Position numbers and translations under genes: made by a program | NCBI GenBank assembly: GCA_902825215.1 | Contig: LR782234.1 | Coordinates: forward strand, 4,154,001-4,218,000 | Reading direction: 5' to 3' | Length of the DNA stretch: 64,000 nucleotides | Origin: Pseudomonas fluorescens | GTDB lineage: Bacteria; Pseudomonadota; Gammaproteobacteria; Pseudomonadales; Pseudomonadaceae | In this document: positions 43,819-53,085 of the stretch, piece after piece | Layout: each line of letters opens with the position of its first letter | Numbering within the stretch: the stretch's first letter is position 1 | The notes under the pieces: generated by a model | What the model was told of the DNA's origin: nothing | Seen by the model: only the letters and a program-made list of their open reading frames with translations | Database searches by the model: none

Positions 43819-44123
43819 AAGCAGGCAGACCTAACGGCAGAAAAGGCACCAAAGCGGCTCGTGCGCACATTTCATGCACCAAGTTGCAGCCAGGCAGGCA
43901 CCGAACGGCATATTCAGCGAACTGCTTTGGCGCACCCGGTCGACGTGCTGACACGAACCGCGATCATTCGGGACAAGGTTTCCCGTGGCGTACGCCCGGC
44001 AACAGCGCACAATGGCCGGGCGACGCACCACAACACAGCAATTGTCGTACCAGTCATTTCTACTGAACCTTCGCGCAAGGCTCATACTCGAACGCTTCAG
44101 ACGTCACTACGGAGATCCACCCA
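43819..44123. other. Divergent promoter region between amtB and the DUF883 gene
   Basis: About 305 bases without a supported gene. No sigma-54-type GG-N10-GC element stood out ahead of amtB by eye. The region is moderately GC-rich and has no obvious repeat. Confidence 0.45.
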
Positions 44124-44438
44124 ATGGCCAGCATCAAGGCAAAGACTGCTCAAGACATCCTGATGAACGACTTCCAGACCCTGGTCGCCGACACCGAGCG
44201 CTTGCTCGAGCACACCGCCACCCTGGCCGGTGATCAGGCCGATGAGCTGCGTGCGCAGATCCACGACAGCCTGTTGCGTGCCCGCGAAACCCTGAAACTG
44301 ACCGAAGACAGCCTGCGCGAACGCGGTCAGGCTGCGGTGACCGCCACTGAGGAATACGTGTCGGCCAACCCATGGCAGTCGGTCGGTATCGCGGCCGGCG
44401 TCGGCTTTCTGATTGGCCTGCTGGCCACTCGGCGCTGA
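44124..44438 (+). CDS. DUF883/ElaB-YqjD-type membrane-anchored protein
   Basis: A protein of 104 aa. A long amphipathic helical part (TAQDILMNDFQTLVADTERL, then LRERGQAAVTATEEYVSANP) ends in a C-terminal transmembrane helix, SVGIAAGVGFLIGLLATRR, with the arginine end typical of the ElaB/YqjD family. E. coli members sit in the inner membrane and bind ribosomes in stationary phase. It forms an operon with the next two genes, as in the yqjDEK arrangement. Confidence 0.9.
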   Translation: MASIKAKTAQDILMNDFQTLVADTERLLEHTATLAGDQADELRAQIHDSLLRARETLKLTEDSLRERGQAAVTATEEYVSANPWQSVGIAAGVGFLIGLLATRR

Positions 44439-44440
44439 TC

Positions 44441-44827
44441 ATGTCGATCGGTGAATCCGGCCCGACTGCGGGCACCGCCTCTTCCACGCGACGCCTGGGC
44501 GCCGCCGTCCTCGGTCTGCTGCACAGTCATGTCGAACTCTTCGGCATCGAATTGCAGGAGCAGAAATCGCGCACTGTCAGCCTGCTGCTGTTCGCAGGGC
44601 TGGCCCTGGTCTTTGCCCTGTTGCTGCTGGTGGGGTTATCGACGCTGGTGATGATCGTGTTCTGGGACACGTATCGTCTGGCCGCGATCATCGGTCTGTG
44701 CGTTTTTTATACCTTGGCCTCGATCTTCTGCGGACTGCGCCTCAAGGCGGCGATCTTCGATGAGTCCTCACCTTTCCACGGCACGCTCGAAGAGCTGGCC
44801 AACGACCGGGAGCGCCTGCTGCCATGA
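44441..44827 (+). CDS. YqjE-like (phage-holin-family) membrane protein
   Basis: A protein of 128 aa with two transmembrane helices (SLLLFAGLALVFALLLLVGL, then AAIIGLCVFYTLASIFCGL, about residues 46-100) between charged, soluble ends. It resembles YqjE, grouped by Pfam with the holin superfamily, and lies two bases after the DUF883 gene and overlaps the next gene by four bases. Its function is unknown; co-occurrence with DUF883 proteins is widespread. Confidence 0.82.
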   Translation: MSIGESGPTAGTASSTRRLGAAVLGLLHSHVELFGIELQEQKSRTVSLLLFAGLALVFALLLLVGLSTLVMIVFWDTYRLAAIIGLCVFYTLASIFCGLRLKAAIFDESSPFHGTLEELANDRERLLP

Positions 44828-45159
44828 GCCATCCGCAATTGCCGCATAACAGCTCACGCCGGGAAATGCGCAAGGCGTTGATTCGTCTGCGCATGGAAAT
44901 GCATCGCCAGGAAATCCGCCATGAGGCCGGGCAAGTGCTGCAACCGCTGCAACGCGTGCGTGGCATGACGCAGGGTCTGCACAGCGGTTTCGGCATCAAG
45001 CACGCGCCGTTATGGGGCGTGGCCGCCGTTACGCTGCTGGGTTTTCTCACCGGCAAAGGTGCGAAAAGCGGCGGCGGTGGCGTCAGCCGCTTGATCCGGC
45101 TCGGCACTACGCTGGGGCCACTGATCAAACTGGTCATGCAGAGTTCGGCAAAACGCTGA
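44824..45159 (+). CDS. Hypothetical protein, third gene of the YqjD/YqjE-type operon
   Basis: A protein of 111 aa with a basic, Arg- and Gln-rich N-terminal half (SSRREMRKALIRLRMEMHRQ) and a weak hydrophobic segment near residues 63-75 (WGVAAVTLLGFLTG), followed by a glycine-rich patch. Its position matches that of YqjK, but the sequence is not an obvious match. It overlaps the YqjE-like gene by ATGA, so it is co-translated. Confidence 0.75.
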   Translation: MSHPQLPHNSSRREMRKALIRLRMEMHRQEIRHEAGQVLQPLQRVRGMTQGLHSGFGIKHAPLWGVAAVTLLGFLTGKGAKSGGGGVSRLIRLGTTLGPLIKLVMQSSAKR

Positions 45160-45278
45160 AGTGATCCATCTGGCTACATTCTTGCACTGACGGCGGGATG
45201 AACCTGTTATCCGCAGGTTCAATCCCGCACGCCTATCCGGCCGGCGGGGTTCATCAAAACAAGAACCAAGGAGGCCCC

Positions 45279-46442
45279 GTGATCGACGGGCAACCGCTCG
45301 CCTGCTTTCAACCCTTCATCGATACCGCCACCGGACTGATTGCAGGCGTCGAAGCGCTGGGTCGCCTGCGCCAGGCCGACGGCCAACTGGCTTCGGTTGG
45401 GCCGTTGTTCGCCGATCCGCGTACGCCGGCGATTGCCCTGCGCCGCCTCGACCGACAGATCCGTGATAACGCTTTGAGTCGCCTGCACGAAGCCCCACCC
45501 GACTGGTTTCTCAGCCTGAACATGTCGCCGCGCTGGATCAGCCGCCTGCGTGCCGGGCAGGCATTGCCCAGCCTCCGGCAACTGGCACGTCACGGTGTCA
45601 ATCCGCAACGCATCGTCTTCGAAATCACTGAACTGGGCGGCAATGACCAACGCCTGGCCGAGGTGGTCGCGCGTTATCGCGAGGCCGGTGCCAGAATCGC
45701 CATCGATGACTTCGGTGCCGGTTACTCACAGCTCGATCGGGTGCTGGCATTGCAACCGGACATTCTCAAACTCGACATGCGCCTGTTTCAGGCCGCGGCG
45801 CTGGGCGGGCCGAGCAGTGACGTGGTCAAGGCACTGGCGCAGATGGCCGAGAAGACCGGCTGCTGGATCATTGCCGAAGGCGTCGAGACCGAAGCGCAGC
45901 TCAATTTTGCCCTCGAGTGCGGCTCGCGTTATGTCCAGGGTTTTCTGTTTGCCCGAGCGCAAGAGGCGTTCTTTCCCACCGATGCATTCGTGCAGCGTTT
46001 CGCCGAACTGCGTCAGCGCTATGTGCGGCAGAAACTCGCCGAGCGCGGACGACTGATGCAGATGCGCCAGCAACTGACCGAACTGATGTCGATCCTGCAA
46101 GCCTGGGCGCAAGCCCACGCACCGTTGAGCGCGCTGCCAAAACTGGACGCCTTTCCCTGGCTGCTGAGGTTTTATCAATGCGATCGCCACGGTACGCAAC
46201 TGACGCCCAATCTGGAATGGCGCCAGCAAGGTTGGGTCGCCGACAATCGTTATCTGGGCCACAACTGGTCGTGGCGGCCGTACTTCTATCACCTGCTCGC
46301 CGAGGGCTGGGAAGAACGCCGCTTGACCCTCTCCAGCACTTACCGCGATGCCACCAGCAATCAGTATTGCCTCACCGCCGGGCAGTTTTTCGATAACGGC
46401 GAGCGCTTGCTGCTGATCGACATCGACGCTGCCGGCCTGTAG
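45279..46442 (+). CDS. EAL-domain cyclic-di-GMP phosphodiesterase with a C-terminal sensor-like domain
   Basis: With a GTG start at 45279 (AAGGAGG 4-10 bases before it) the protein is 387 aa. The EAL domain (about residues 5-255) keeps the catalytic set: GVEALGR, LNMSP, FEITE, AIDDFGAGYS, LKLDM, EGVET and QGFLFA. It should therefore hydrolyse cyclic-di-GMP. A C-terminal domain of about 110 residues (NLEWRQQGWVADNRYLGHNW, then RDATSNQYCLTAGQFF) resembles the PAS/Cache-like domain that follows EAL in YkuI-type proteins. No membrane segment is seen, so it probably senses a cytoplasmic signal. The input signal is unknown. Confidence 0.85.
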   Translation: MIDGQPLACFQPFIDTATGLIAGVEALGRLRQADGQLASVGPLFADPRTPAIALRRLDRQIRDNALSRLHEAPPDWFLSLNMSPRWISRLRAGQALPSLRQLARHGVNPQRIVFEITELGGNDQRLAEVVARYREAGARIAIDDFGAGYSQLDRVLALQPDILKLDMRLFQAAALGGPSSDVVKALAQMAEKTGCWIIAEGVETEAQLNFALECGSRYVQGFLFARAQEAFFPTDAFVQRFAELRQRYVRQKLAERGRLMQMRQQLTELMSILQAWAQAHAPLSALPKLDAFPWLLRFYQCDRHGTQLTPNLEWRQQGWVADNRYLGHNWSWRPYFYHLLAEGWEERRLTLSSTYRDATSNQYCLTAGQFFDNGERLLLIDIDAAGL

Positions 46443-46518
46443 TTCCGCTTGCAGGCGCGTGCACGAACCGGGAAGCTAGCGGCCAACATTCGAGTTTTCC
46501 TGACGGAGAGAAACAGCC

Positions 46519-47847
46519 TTGGATTGGCCCACCCTGCTCAACCGCGAACGTCTCGGCAAGCCGCTGCACAGCCCGCAAGAACTCGGCCGCAGCCCTTTTC
46601 ACAAAGACCATGACCGAATCATCTTCTCCGGCGCCTTCCGCCGGCTCGGGCGCAAGACCCAAGTGCATCCGGTCACCAGCAACGACCACATTCACACGCG
46701 CCTGACCCACTCGCTGGAGGTCAGCTGCGTCGGCCGCTCGCTGGGCATGCGCGTCGGTGAAACCCTGCGCAGCGCGCTGCCCGAATGGTGCGACCCGGCT
46801 GACCTCGGCATGGTCGTGCAATCGGCGTGTCTGGCCCACGACATCGGCAACCCGCCGTTCGGCCATTCCGGTGAAGACGCCATCCGCCACTGGTTCCAGC
46901 AGGCCGCCGGGCGCGGCTGGCTCGATGGCATGAGCGACGCCGAACGCGGCGACTTCCTCAATTTCGAAGGCAATGCCCAGGGCTTCCGCGTCCTTACGCA
47001 ACTGGAATACCACCAGTTCGACGGCGGCACCCGCCTGACCTACGCCACCCTCGGCACCTACCTCAAATACCCGTGGACCGCACGTCACGCCGACTCGCTG
47101 GGCTACAAGAAACACAAATTCGGCTGCTACCAGAGCGAACTGCCCCTGCTTGAGCAGATCGCCCACAAACTCGGCCTGCCGCAAATCGAAGATCAGCGCT
47201 GGGCACGCCACCCACTGGTGTACCTGATGGAAGCGGCTGACGACATCTGTTATGCGCTGATCGATCTTGAAGACGGCCTCGAAATGGAGCTGCTGGAATA
47301 CACCGAAGTCGAAGCGCTGCTGCTCGGCCTGGTCGGCGATGACCTGCCGGAAACCTATCGCCTGCTCGGCCCGCAAGACTCGCGCCGACGCAAACTGGCG
47401 ATCCTGCGCGGCAAAGCCATCGAGCACCTGACCAACGCCGCCGCACGCGCCTTCGTCGAACAACAGGACGCCCTCCTCGCCGGCACCCTGCACGGCGACC
47501 TCGTCGAACACATGCACGGCCCGGCCAAACGCTGCGTACTCAACGCCAAAGACATCGCGCGCAAGAAAATCTTCCAGGACAAACGCAAGACCCTGCATGA
47601 AATCGGCGCCTACACCACCCTGGAAATCCTCCTCAACTCGTTCTGCGGCGCCGCGCTGGAACAACACAACGGACGCACCCCATCGTTCAAAAGCCGACGC
47701 ATCCTCGACCTGCTCGGCAGCAACGCCCCCGACCCGCAAGGCTCGCTGCACACCTCTTTCCTGCGCATGATCGACTTCATCGCCGGCATGACCGACAGCT
47801 ACGCCAGCGACATGGCACTGGAAATGACCGGACGGTCCAGCCACTGA
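46519..47847 (+). CDS. dgt: Deoxyguanosinetriphosphate triphosphohydrolase (dGTPase)
   Basis: A protein of 442 aa of the HD superfamily. The dGTPase signature starts with FRRLGRKTQVHP and HTRLTHSLEVSCVGRSLG (about residues 39-75), then the metal-binding HD pair in CLAHDIGNPPFGHSGEDAI near residue 110. It cleaves dGTP to deoxyguanosine and triphosphate. The start is TTG at 46519 with ACGGAGAG before it. It is the last gene with core-genome character before the repeats and the island. Confidence 0.93.
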   Translation: MDWPTLLNRERLGKPLHSPQELGRSPFHKDHDRIIFSGAFRRLGRKTQVHPVTSNDHIHTRLTHSLEVSCVGRSLGMRVGETLRSALPEWCDPADLGMVVQSACLAHDIGNPPFGHSGEDAIRHWFQQAAGRGWLDGMSDAERGDFLNFEGNAQGFRVLTQLEYHQFDGGTRLTYATLGTYLKYPWTARHADSLGYKKHKFGCYQSELPLLEQIAHKLGLPQIEDQRWARHPLVYLMEAADDICYALIDLEDGLEMELLEYTEVEALLLGLVGDDLPETYRLLGPQDSRRRKLAILRGKAIEHLTNAAARAFVEQQDALLAGTLHGDLVEHMHGPAKRCVLNAKDIARKKIFQDKRKTLHEIGAYTTLEILLNSFCGAALEQHNGRTPSFKSRRILDLLGSNAPDPQGSLHTSFLRMIDFIAGMTDSYASDMALEMTGRSSH

Positions 47848-47875
47848 GCCCTGCGCACATCGCGAAGATCAACAG

Positions 47876-48024
47876 CCCCTCACCCTAGCCCTCTCCCGGA
47901 GGGAGAGGGGACCGACCGTGGGGGATGCAAAAGGTACGCTGACCTGAAATACCGAGTCGAACTCAAGTTCTGAATCCCCCACAAATCGGCTCCCTCTCCC
48001 TCGGGAGAGGGCTGGGGTGAGGGG
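47876..48024. repeat. Long inverted repeat (REPIN-like) downstream of dgt
   Basis: The outer arms at 47876-47912 (CCCCTCACCCTAGCCCTCTC, continuing GGAGGGAGAGGGG) and 47988-48024 are near-perfect reverse complements, each arm itself containing a small hairpin. Inner arms near 47920 (GGGGGAT) and 47974 (ATCCCCC) also pair. The element type is commonly scattered in Pseudomonas. Confidence 0.85.
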
Positions 48025-48110
48025 CGAATACACCGCAAATCTCAAGCCATGCGACGCTTCTAACCACTCAACAATGAGCGTTAGCTCGCGTGCTCTTGAT
48101 CTTGATCTTA

Positions 48111-48390
48111 CCTAACCAGCGACATCGGAAGGCTGAGTGGAGGGATTGATCCGGGCGTGGGAGCGCAGCGACCGTACGACGAAGTCGTACACAGCGGAAG
48201 GAGGTGCAGCGCAGCAAACCGTAGCCGCTGCGCCCGGATCGATCCCGGAGCGAAGGGACCCGAGCCTGCGAGGGCCGAACGCAGGAGCAAAGCCTTTTGG
48301 TTCCTTTTTGGCGTCTGAAAAAGGGACTCGCCGTAAGGGCGAAACCGCCAGAAGCAACACCCGCAGCAACGGATATTCACCCAAATAAGA
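48111..48390. repeat. Structured Pseudomonas repeat block, about 280 bp
   Basis: An outer inverted pair (48143-48157 with 48231-48245, GATCCGGGCG-type) encloses a perfect GTACGAC-GAA-GTCGTAC hairpin (48174-48190). The rest is a distinctive GC-rich stretch (ending AAACCGCCAGAAGCAACACC) that I recognise as a repeat often found between Pseudomonas genes. Open frames across it are artefacts. Confidence 0.7.
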
Positions 48391-48803
48391 ACCCAACACC
48401 CCCGCAACTTTAAACAATAAAAAAACGCGTTCCCCCGTCAACACTTACAACTCGAGAGAGCGAAACCAAAAGCCCATCCCGATCCTGCACTTCCTTACGC
48501 CAAACCCAGTTCAACCGTAGTCCGCTTCCTCATTGCTTGTAGGACTTATCCGATACAACGACTAAGACCTCGTCACTCCCTGCGAGTGCTCATGCAACTG
48601 AGCTAAGGTGCGCGCTTTATTCGCGCTCGCATGGGATTTTATTATGAACTCTATTCGTTTTGTGGACAGCTACAACCTACCGAAATTATTTATTCCTTTA
48701 TAATCAGCACATTACACTGTAAAGCGCACATTTTTTGACACTGCGAATTTGACACCGAACCTTGATCGCCTAAGCTCCTATTAAGGTCATAGAGGTGTCA
48801 GAT
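48391..48803. other. Transition region from core chromosome to AT-rich island
   Basis: About 410 bases in which base composition drops from GC-rich to AT-rich (strongly AT after 48650). A GCGCG/CGCGC hairpin lies at about 48610-48627. No gene is supported. The left end of the island and the promoter of the recombinase operon are expected here, but no matching end repeat could be identified by eye. Confidence 0.5.
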
Positions 48804-50927
48804 ATGTACACTTATGAAATCACTCCTTCATATATTTTCCTCAGGGCTACTTGGCCAAACAAGCGAAAGTTCAGGGAAATAAAAGTTAAAAGGCCAAAGT
48901 TCGTATCTGAGGACAGCCTGAACCTCCTATGCACCGAGGTAATGAAATTGTGCCAACGGGGTACACGTTTCACTGCGCTTCATCGTCTTGAGGTGCTGAA
49001 GCGAACACTTCGATTCGCGGATAAAACTGGAAGGGACATTCCAAAACCGGGCAATCCGGACTGGCGGGTATTTATTCATGAGCACTACATTTTTCACCTT
49101 TCGTTTCCAGAAAAGCTTAGGGGAGTGGGTGACAAGGAAATTGATACACTGCGCGCCCAATGGCGAGGAGTGGTCGATTTCTATAAACAACTGAAACATG
49201 CAGGAATTATCCCGTACAACATGGATATTCCGCGCATCAAAAAGCTGCTTTCGCAAGACGAGGATGGCAGCTCTGACATCTTGGATTCGGTGGAAGAAAT
49301 TTTCCTGCCCTTAACACCCGCAGATGAATTTTGGCCGAAAGCCTATCTGGTGGATAAAGACCTCAACACCCCTACCGACAAATTTCTCACGAACCTCCAA
49401 AGTGATTTGGAAAAGCGTTCGGAGGGGATCATTCAAGCCTGCCAAGGTTATTGGGGTAAGGTTATTCGCTGCCAAGCGATTGGTGCCAGTTTGATTGAGT
49501 CAGTCTCTATATCGGATATCCAAAAAGTATTAAGTTCTGGTAGGTTTTATCACAACAATAAACATATTGCAGATCCAGACAATCCGGATGGGCTTGCTTG
49601 GTTTCTTGCGGTCATCGATTACCACTTTCACCACACCGATGATCTGGAATTTATTTCATATGAGCTTATGAAAGATATACCGTTCCTGCGCCCAATTTGT
49701 GATAACGCCAAAATCCAAGCTCGAATGAATGAAAAGATAAAACAAGTCGCTGGTGAGTTTGGCGCACCGCTTACACGAACTAATGAAACGTTAAATCGCC
49801 TCTTAGGCCACATTTCGGCCCGCGATTGCGCTGCGGCAGCCGCTATCTTGATTGCGGAGAATCCCAAATTCACGCCTACATCACTTAAAGAAGCTGATTA
49901 CTTTTCAAGTGATGAAAAACCTATTCACTACTTCAATAGCGACCGAGACTGCTTGATGTGGAGTGTTAGCAAACCTCGTGCTAATGACAGGAAAGTATCA
50001 GCACTTCCACCACGGAGTCAAAAAGTATATGCCCAAGTCGTCCGGGCGACGTTAAAGTCTCGCTGGAAACTAATGTCAAATGGAGACCCGCACTATAGGA
50101 AGTTGTTTTTAACATCCACCTTCAAATGGGTGGGAATGTGCAACAGCATCGATCAAATTTTTTCGACTGACCTAGGGGAAAGCCTATACTCGGTACTTGA
50201 AACTGATTTATTGGCTGTAGGCGTATCCAAAAAAAGCTTTAGCCTAAAGCGAATTCGGGGCACTCAAGCCTTGATTGCATTTTTGAAAGAAGGTACTTAT
50301 CAAGCTGTTGCGAATACGCTAGGGAATAGTATCGCCGTCGTAAAAAGCCATTATATTCCGAAATGGCTAATGAATCGATGGAATGTTCGCATATTGAGAG
50401 TATTCCAGACAAAAATGATAGTGCTAGCCACAAAAGATAAACCTTGGCAGGTTGAAGCTAGCGATTTTCTCACCAAAGAAGATTTGTTCAAATTTGTTAT
50501 TAATGCCGCTGAAGAATCGGCAACCTCTGACCCTATTTCAGTTAGCCTACAGCGATATGCGGCAGAGCTTACAGAAGATGCAATGAAATATGTGGTTCAA
50601 CCACTCCTCAATCACAAAATGATTTTGAGACTCGATGCGCCAACTTTTGCGGCGATTTTCTTGTTTTCTGAATTCCATGCCCGCAAGCCGCAACAAGCTT
50701 ATTACACCGACCAACGTACTGGCCTCTCAGCAGACTCAGTTATTACGCTCGCCAACCTCCTACATGCAGCTTACGAGTTCAGCGTCGAGAACGCTCGAGA
50801 AAGTCAACTTTTTACGAGCATTACAGGATTGTCAATCACGCATTTTATAAATGAATACAATGCTGCGTTAAAAATCAAATCACAACTTGCAGATCAGATT
50901 GAGGCGGCCACAGTGTCGGCGGCGTAG
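48804..50927 (+). CDS. Large recombinase-like protein, first gene of a four-gene mobilisation operon
   Basis: A protein of 707 aa from ATG 48804 (AGAGG 8 bases before); GTG 48795 is also possible. The only recognisable part is a degenerate tyrosine-recombinase C-terminal signature: KRIRGTQALIAFLKEGTYQ near residue 480, AVANTLGNS near 500, and the presumed nucleophile Tyr in VKSHYIP near 514. Box II His is replaced by Lys and the Gly-His by Gly-Asn, so catalysis may be impaired. The N-terminal two thirds match nothing I know. The DNA is AT-rich. It is placed four bases ahead of the next gene. Confidence 0.7.
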   Translation: MYTYEITPSYIFLRATWPNKRKFREIKVKRPKFVSEDSLNLLCTEVMKLCQRGTRFTALHRLEVLKRTLRFADKTGRDIPKPGNPDWRVFIHEHYIFHLSFPEKLRGVGDKEIDTLRAQWRGVVDFYKQLKHAGIIPYNMDIPRIKKLLSQDEDGSSDILDSVEEIFLPLTPADEFWPKAYLVDKDLNTPTDKFLTNLQSDLEKRSEGIIQACQGYWGKVIRCQAIGASLIESVSISDIQKVLSSGRFYHNNKHIADPDNPDGLAWFLAVIDYHFHHTDDLEFISYELMKDIPFLRPICDNAKIQARMNEKIKQVAGEFGAPLTRTNETLNRLLGHISARDCAAAAAILIAENPKFTPTSLKEADYFSSDEKPIHYFNSDRDCLMWSVSKPRANDRKVSALPPRSQKVYAQVVRATLKSRWKLMSNGDPHYRKLFLTSTFKWVGMCNSIDQIFSTDLGESLYSVLETDLLAVGVSKKSFSLKRIRGTQALIAFLKEGTYQAVANTLGNSIAVVKSHYIPKWLMNRWNVRILRVFQTKMIVLATKDKPWQVEASDFLTKEDLFKFVINAAEESATSDPISVSLQRYAAELTEDAMKYVVQPLLNHKMILRLDAPTFAAIFLFSEFHARKPQQAYYTDQRTGLSADSVITLANLLHAAYEFSVENARESQLFTSITGLSITHFINEYNAALKIKSQLADQIEAATVSAA

Positions 50928-50931
50928 AAAT

Positions 50932-53085
50932 ATGACAATAAATCGTCGAATCAAGCCTGAATCATACAGGAAGGTGTTAGATTCCTTAATCGACCAAGCT
51001 CGTCAGAATCTTCTTGAAACGGTTGACTATTCAGCCAGCTGGCTTAAAGAAGGCGGCATCGGATCTCACGAATGGAAGGTGCTCGGCGCAAAAAATGAAA
51101 TCGAGACTATAGATTTCAACCAGCCCCTGTCTAACATGACCCTTTTAACCGATCCTGCAAATACCTTGTTGCTTGAAAGCATTCAAAAACAATCATTCTG
51201 CTTACGCGCTGGCTATCTTCAAAAAACGGTGAACCATGAGGTTTGGTTAAAACATCTGCGCGCCTACTTTAATATCGCAAGCTGGCTTTGCCTCCATGAG
51301 GCCCAGTATAAACCCCAGCAATTTTGCTTCAAACAAATGAATGAAAACACCTGCAAAATTATGACCGACGAATATAGTGAAGGTGGCTGGGCATCGGCAT
51401 TGAAATTCAAGGATAGGCTTTGCGAGCATTTTTGCGAGGTAACAGATGAATCTTATGATGGATTCGATTTAACCCCCAAACAAGTCGGAAAGATAATCGT
51501 TTACCTCAAAGTTCGAAACTTGTATATCAGCAGCAACAGCAGTGAATCTAGCAATACGGGACTGATTTCCAGAGTCTACCTGGCAAATATTCTCGGAACA
51601 CATCCATCTGCCTTTCAACATACGTCTATACGCACTTTCCTAAGAAGATTCGAAACTTCTTTGCAAGGTTCCACTCTATCAGAGGGAAAGACGCGAAGAG
51701 CCAAATTCAAGTCTCAGCGGAACATCGTAGCCAATGAGTCCGACACTGAAAATGTCAGCAAAAAAAGTTTAAAGCAGTTTTTGATTCTTTTGAAGTCGCT
51801 CACGGCAGGGCAGCATATACTAACGGATTCGATGCCAAGCTTCGACCTGAACATAAAACTCCAACTTAAGCTCGCAGAATATAAAATCGATGGGCATACC
51901 AAAAAAATCCCACACTCAATTGGCATGTTCGCGCTAGAAAAATCCATTGAGTGGATCATGGTTTATGGGACGGGAATAGTTGATGCTACAACCGAGCTAG
52001 TCCAAGCATTCAACGACCCAAACTTTATTACAAGTGTGCCAGCAAGGTACTTAACAGAAGAACGGCAGTCTATATTTGATAACGTTATTAAAAAATATAA
52101 CACCACACCTTTCGATAACTTGCCTTCCCAATCGCTGAGGGAAGCTCTTAACATTCATAAATTTGCTAACAAATCATTAAAAATCTGCACTCATGAAAGT
52201 ATGACATTTATAGCTTCCCTTGAGTGCCTGGTAGCCTCTTGTGCGATTGTTATCGGCTTAACGAAACCGATTCGAGCGAACGAGCTTTCAAAAATATTGC
52301 GTAACTCCCTCAGCTATCAAACAGACGGTGGAGGCGCATATCTCACCCATCCAGTATTGAAAAAAGGCGTACCAACCCCGCCCAGCATACGACGCCCGAT
52401 ACCCTATATAGCTTCACGAGCAATTCAACTTCTATCCATACTAGGAAGTAAACTTAAAGTTATCTATGGCGATGAATCACAGCATTCAAATGAACTCTTC
52501 TATTTCCCCTCCACTAAAAGCTTTAAACGTCCTGGTGGTAAAAAAACTTCTGTACGTATTGACGCAGCTATACGTTTATTCTGTGACATCATAGAAACAC
52601 CGGTCGATCTACATGGTCGCCGGTGGTATATCAAAGTCCATGAAATGCGTAAATTTTTCATAATGACCATGCACCGCCATGAAAATATTTTTACTGATGA
52701 TGCACTCAGGAATCATGCAGGCCAATCAGATCGCCGACATTTATGGGATTACCTGAGCGGAGAAGTTCCTGACGAAGAGTTTTTGCAATATGAAATTGAA
52801 AGCATTGAAGACAAGCTTATCAACTTTGAACTTGATGACAGCAGAAGAAATCAAAGCCAGGGGCTGGCTGCGCTTTATGAGTACGCTTTGAAAGCGATGG
52901 CTGTCACCTCCCTCAAATCAAAGAACAGCTATGAGTTCAATCAATTTCTTCGAACATTGCTCGTACATAAAGAACTTTTAGTATGCGTATACACGATCCG
53001 GCTCACGACGTATACATCCGAAATCATTGATACGGATATTGCTCTCAGGTTTGGCGAGGCTAAAGATGAAAATTACGACCATTGA
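50932..53085 (+). CDS. Large tyrosine-recombinase-family protein, second gene of the operon
   Basis: A protein of 717 aa. A long unassigned N-terminal region is followed by a C-terminal tyrosine-recombinase core: the first Arg in LTKPIRANELSKIL (about residue 448), box II VHEMRKFFIM with His and Arg (about 570-576), and a later NHAGQSDRRHLWDYL (about 593-607) with the presumed Tyr. The catalytic residues look intact. It may be the main strand-cutting partner of the set. The gene starts four bases after the first and overlaps the third by 20 bases. AT-rich codon use. Confidence 0.75.
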   Translation: MTINRRIKPESYRKVLDSLIDQARQNLLETVDYSASWLKEGGIGSHEWKVLGAKNEIETIDFNQPLSNMTLLTDPANTLLLESIQKQSFCLRAGYLQKTVNHEVWLKHLRAYFNIASWLCLHEAQYKPQQFCFKQMNENTCKIMTDEYSEGGWASALKFKDRLCEHFCEVTDESYDGFDLTPKQVGKIIVYLKVRNLYISSNSSESSNTGLISRVYLANILGTHPSAFQHTSIRTFLRRFETSLQGSTLSEGKTRRAKFKSQRNIVANESDTENVSKKSLKQFLILLKSLTAGQHILTDSMPSFDLNIKLQLKLAEYKIDGHTKKIPHSIGMFALEKSIEWIMVYGTGIVDATTELVQAFNDPNFITSVPARYLTEERQSIFDNVIKKYNTTPFDNLPSQSLREALNIHKFANKSLKICTHESMTFIASLECLVASCAIVIGLTKPIRANELSKILRNSLSYQTDGGGAYLTHPVLKKGVPTPPSIRRPIPYIASRAIQLLSILGSKLKVIYGDESQHSNELFYFPSTKSFKRPGGKKTSVRIDAAIRLFCDIIETPVDLHGRRWYIKVHEMRKFFIMTMHRHENIFTDDALRNHAGQSDRRHLWDYLSGEVPDEEFLQYEIESIEDKLINFELDDSRRNQSQGLAALYEYALKAMAVTSLKSKNSYEFNQFLRTLLVHKELLVCVYTIRLTTYTSEIIDTDIALRFGEAKDENYDH

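Noticed and set aside
48108..48444. Overlapping frames of about 83-110 codons on both strands in the repeat block
   Set aside because: They fall wholly inside a structured Pseudomonas repeat, a common source of false genes.
48590..48613. Minus-strand stretch TTAGCTCAGTTGCATGAGC that looks like a tRNA D-arm, possible tRNA insertion site
   Set aside because: No matching acceptor stem, anticodon arm or T-loop could be folded around it, so it is not a tRNA gene; a decayed fragment cannot be excluded.
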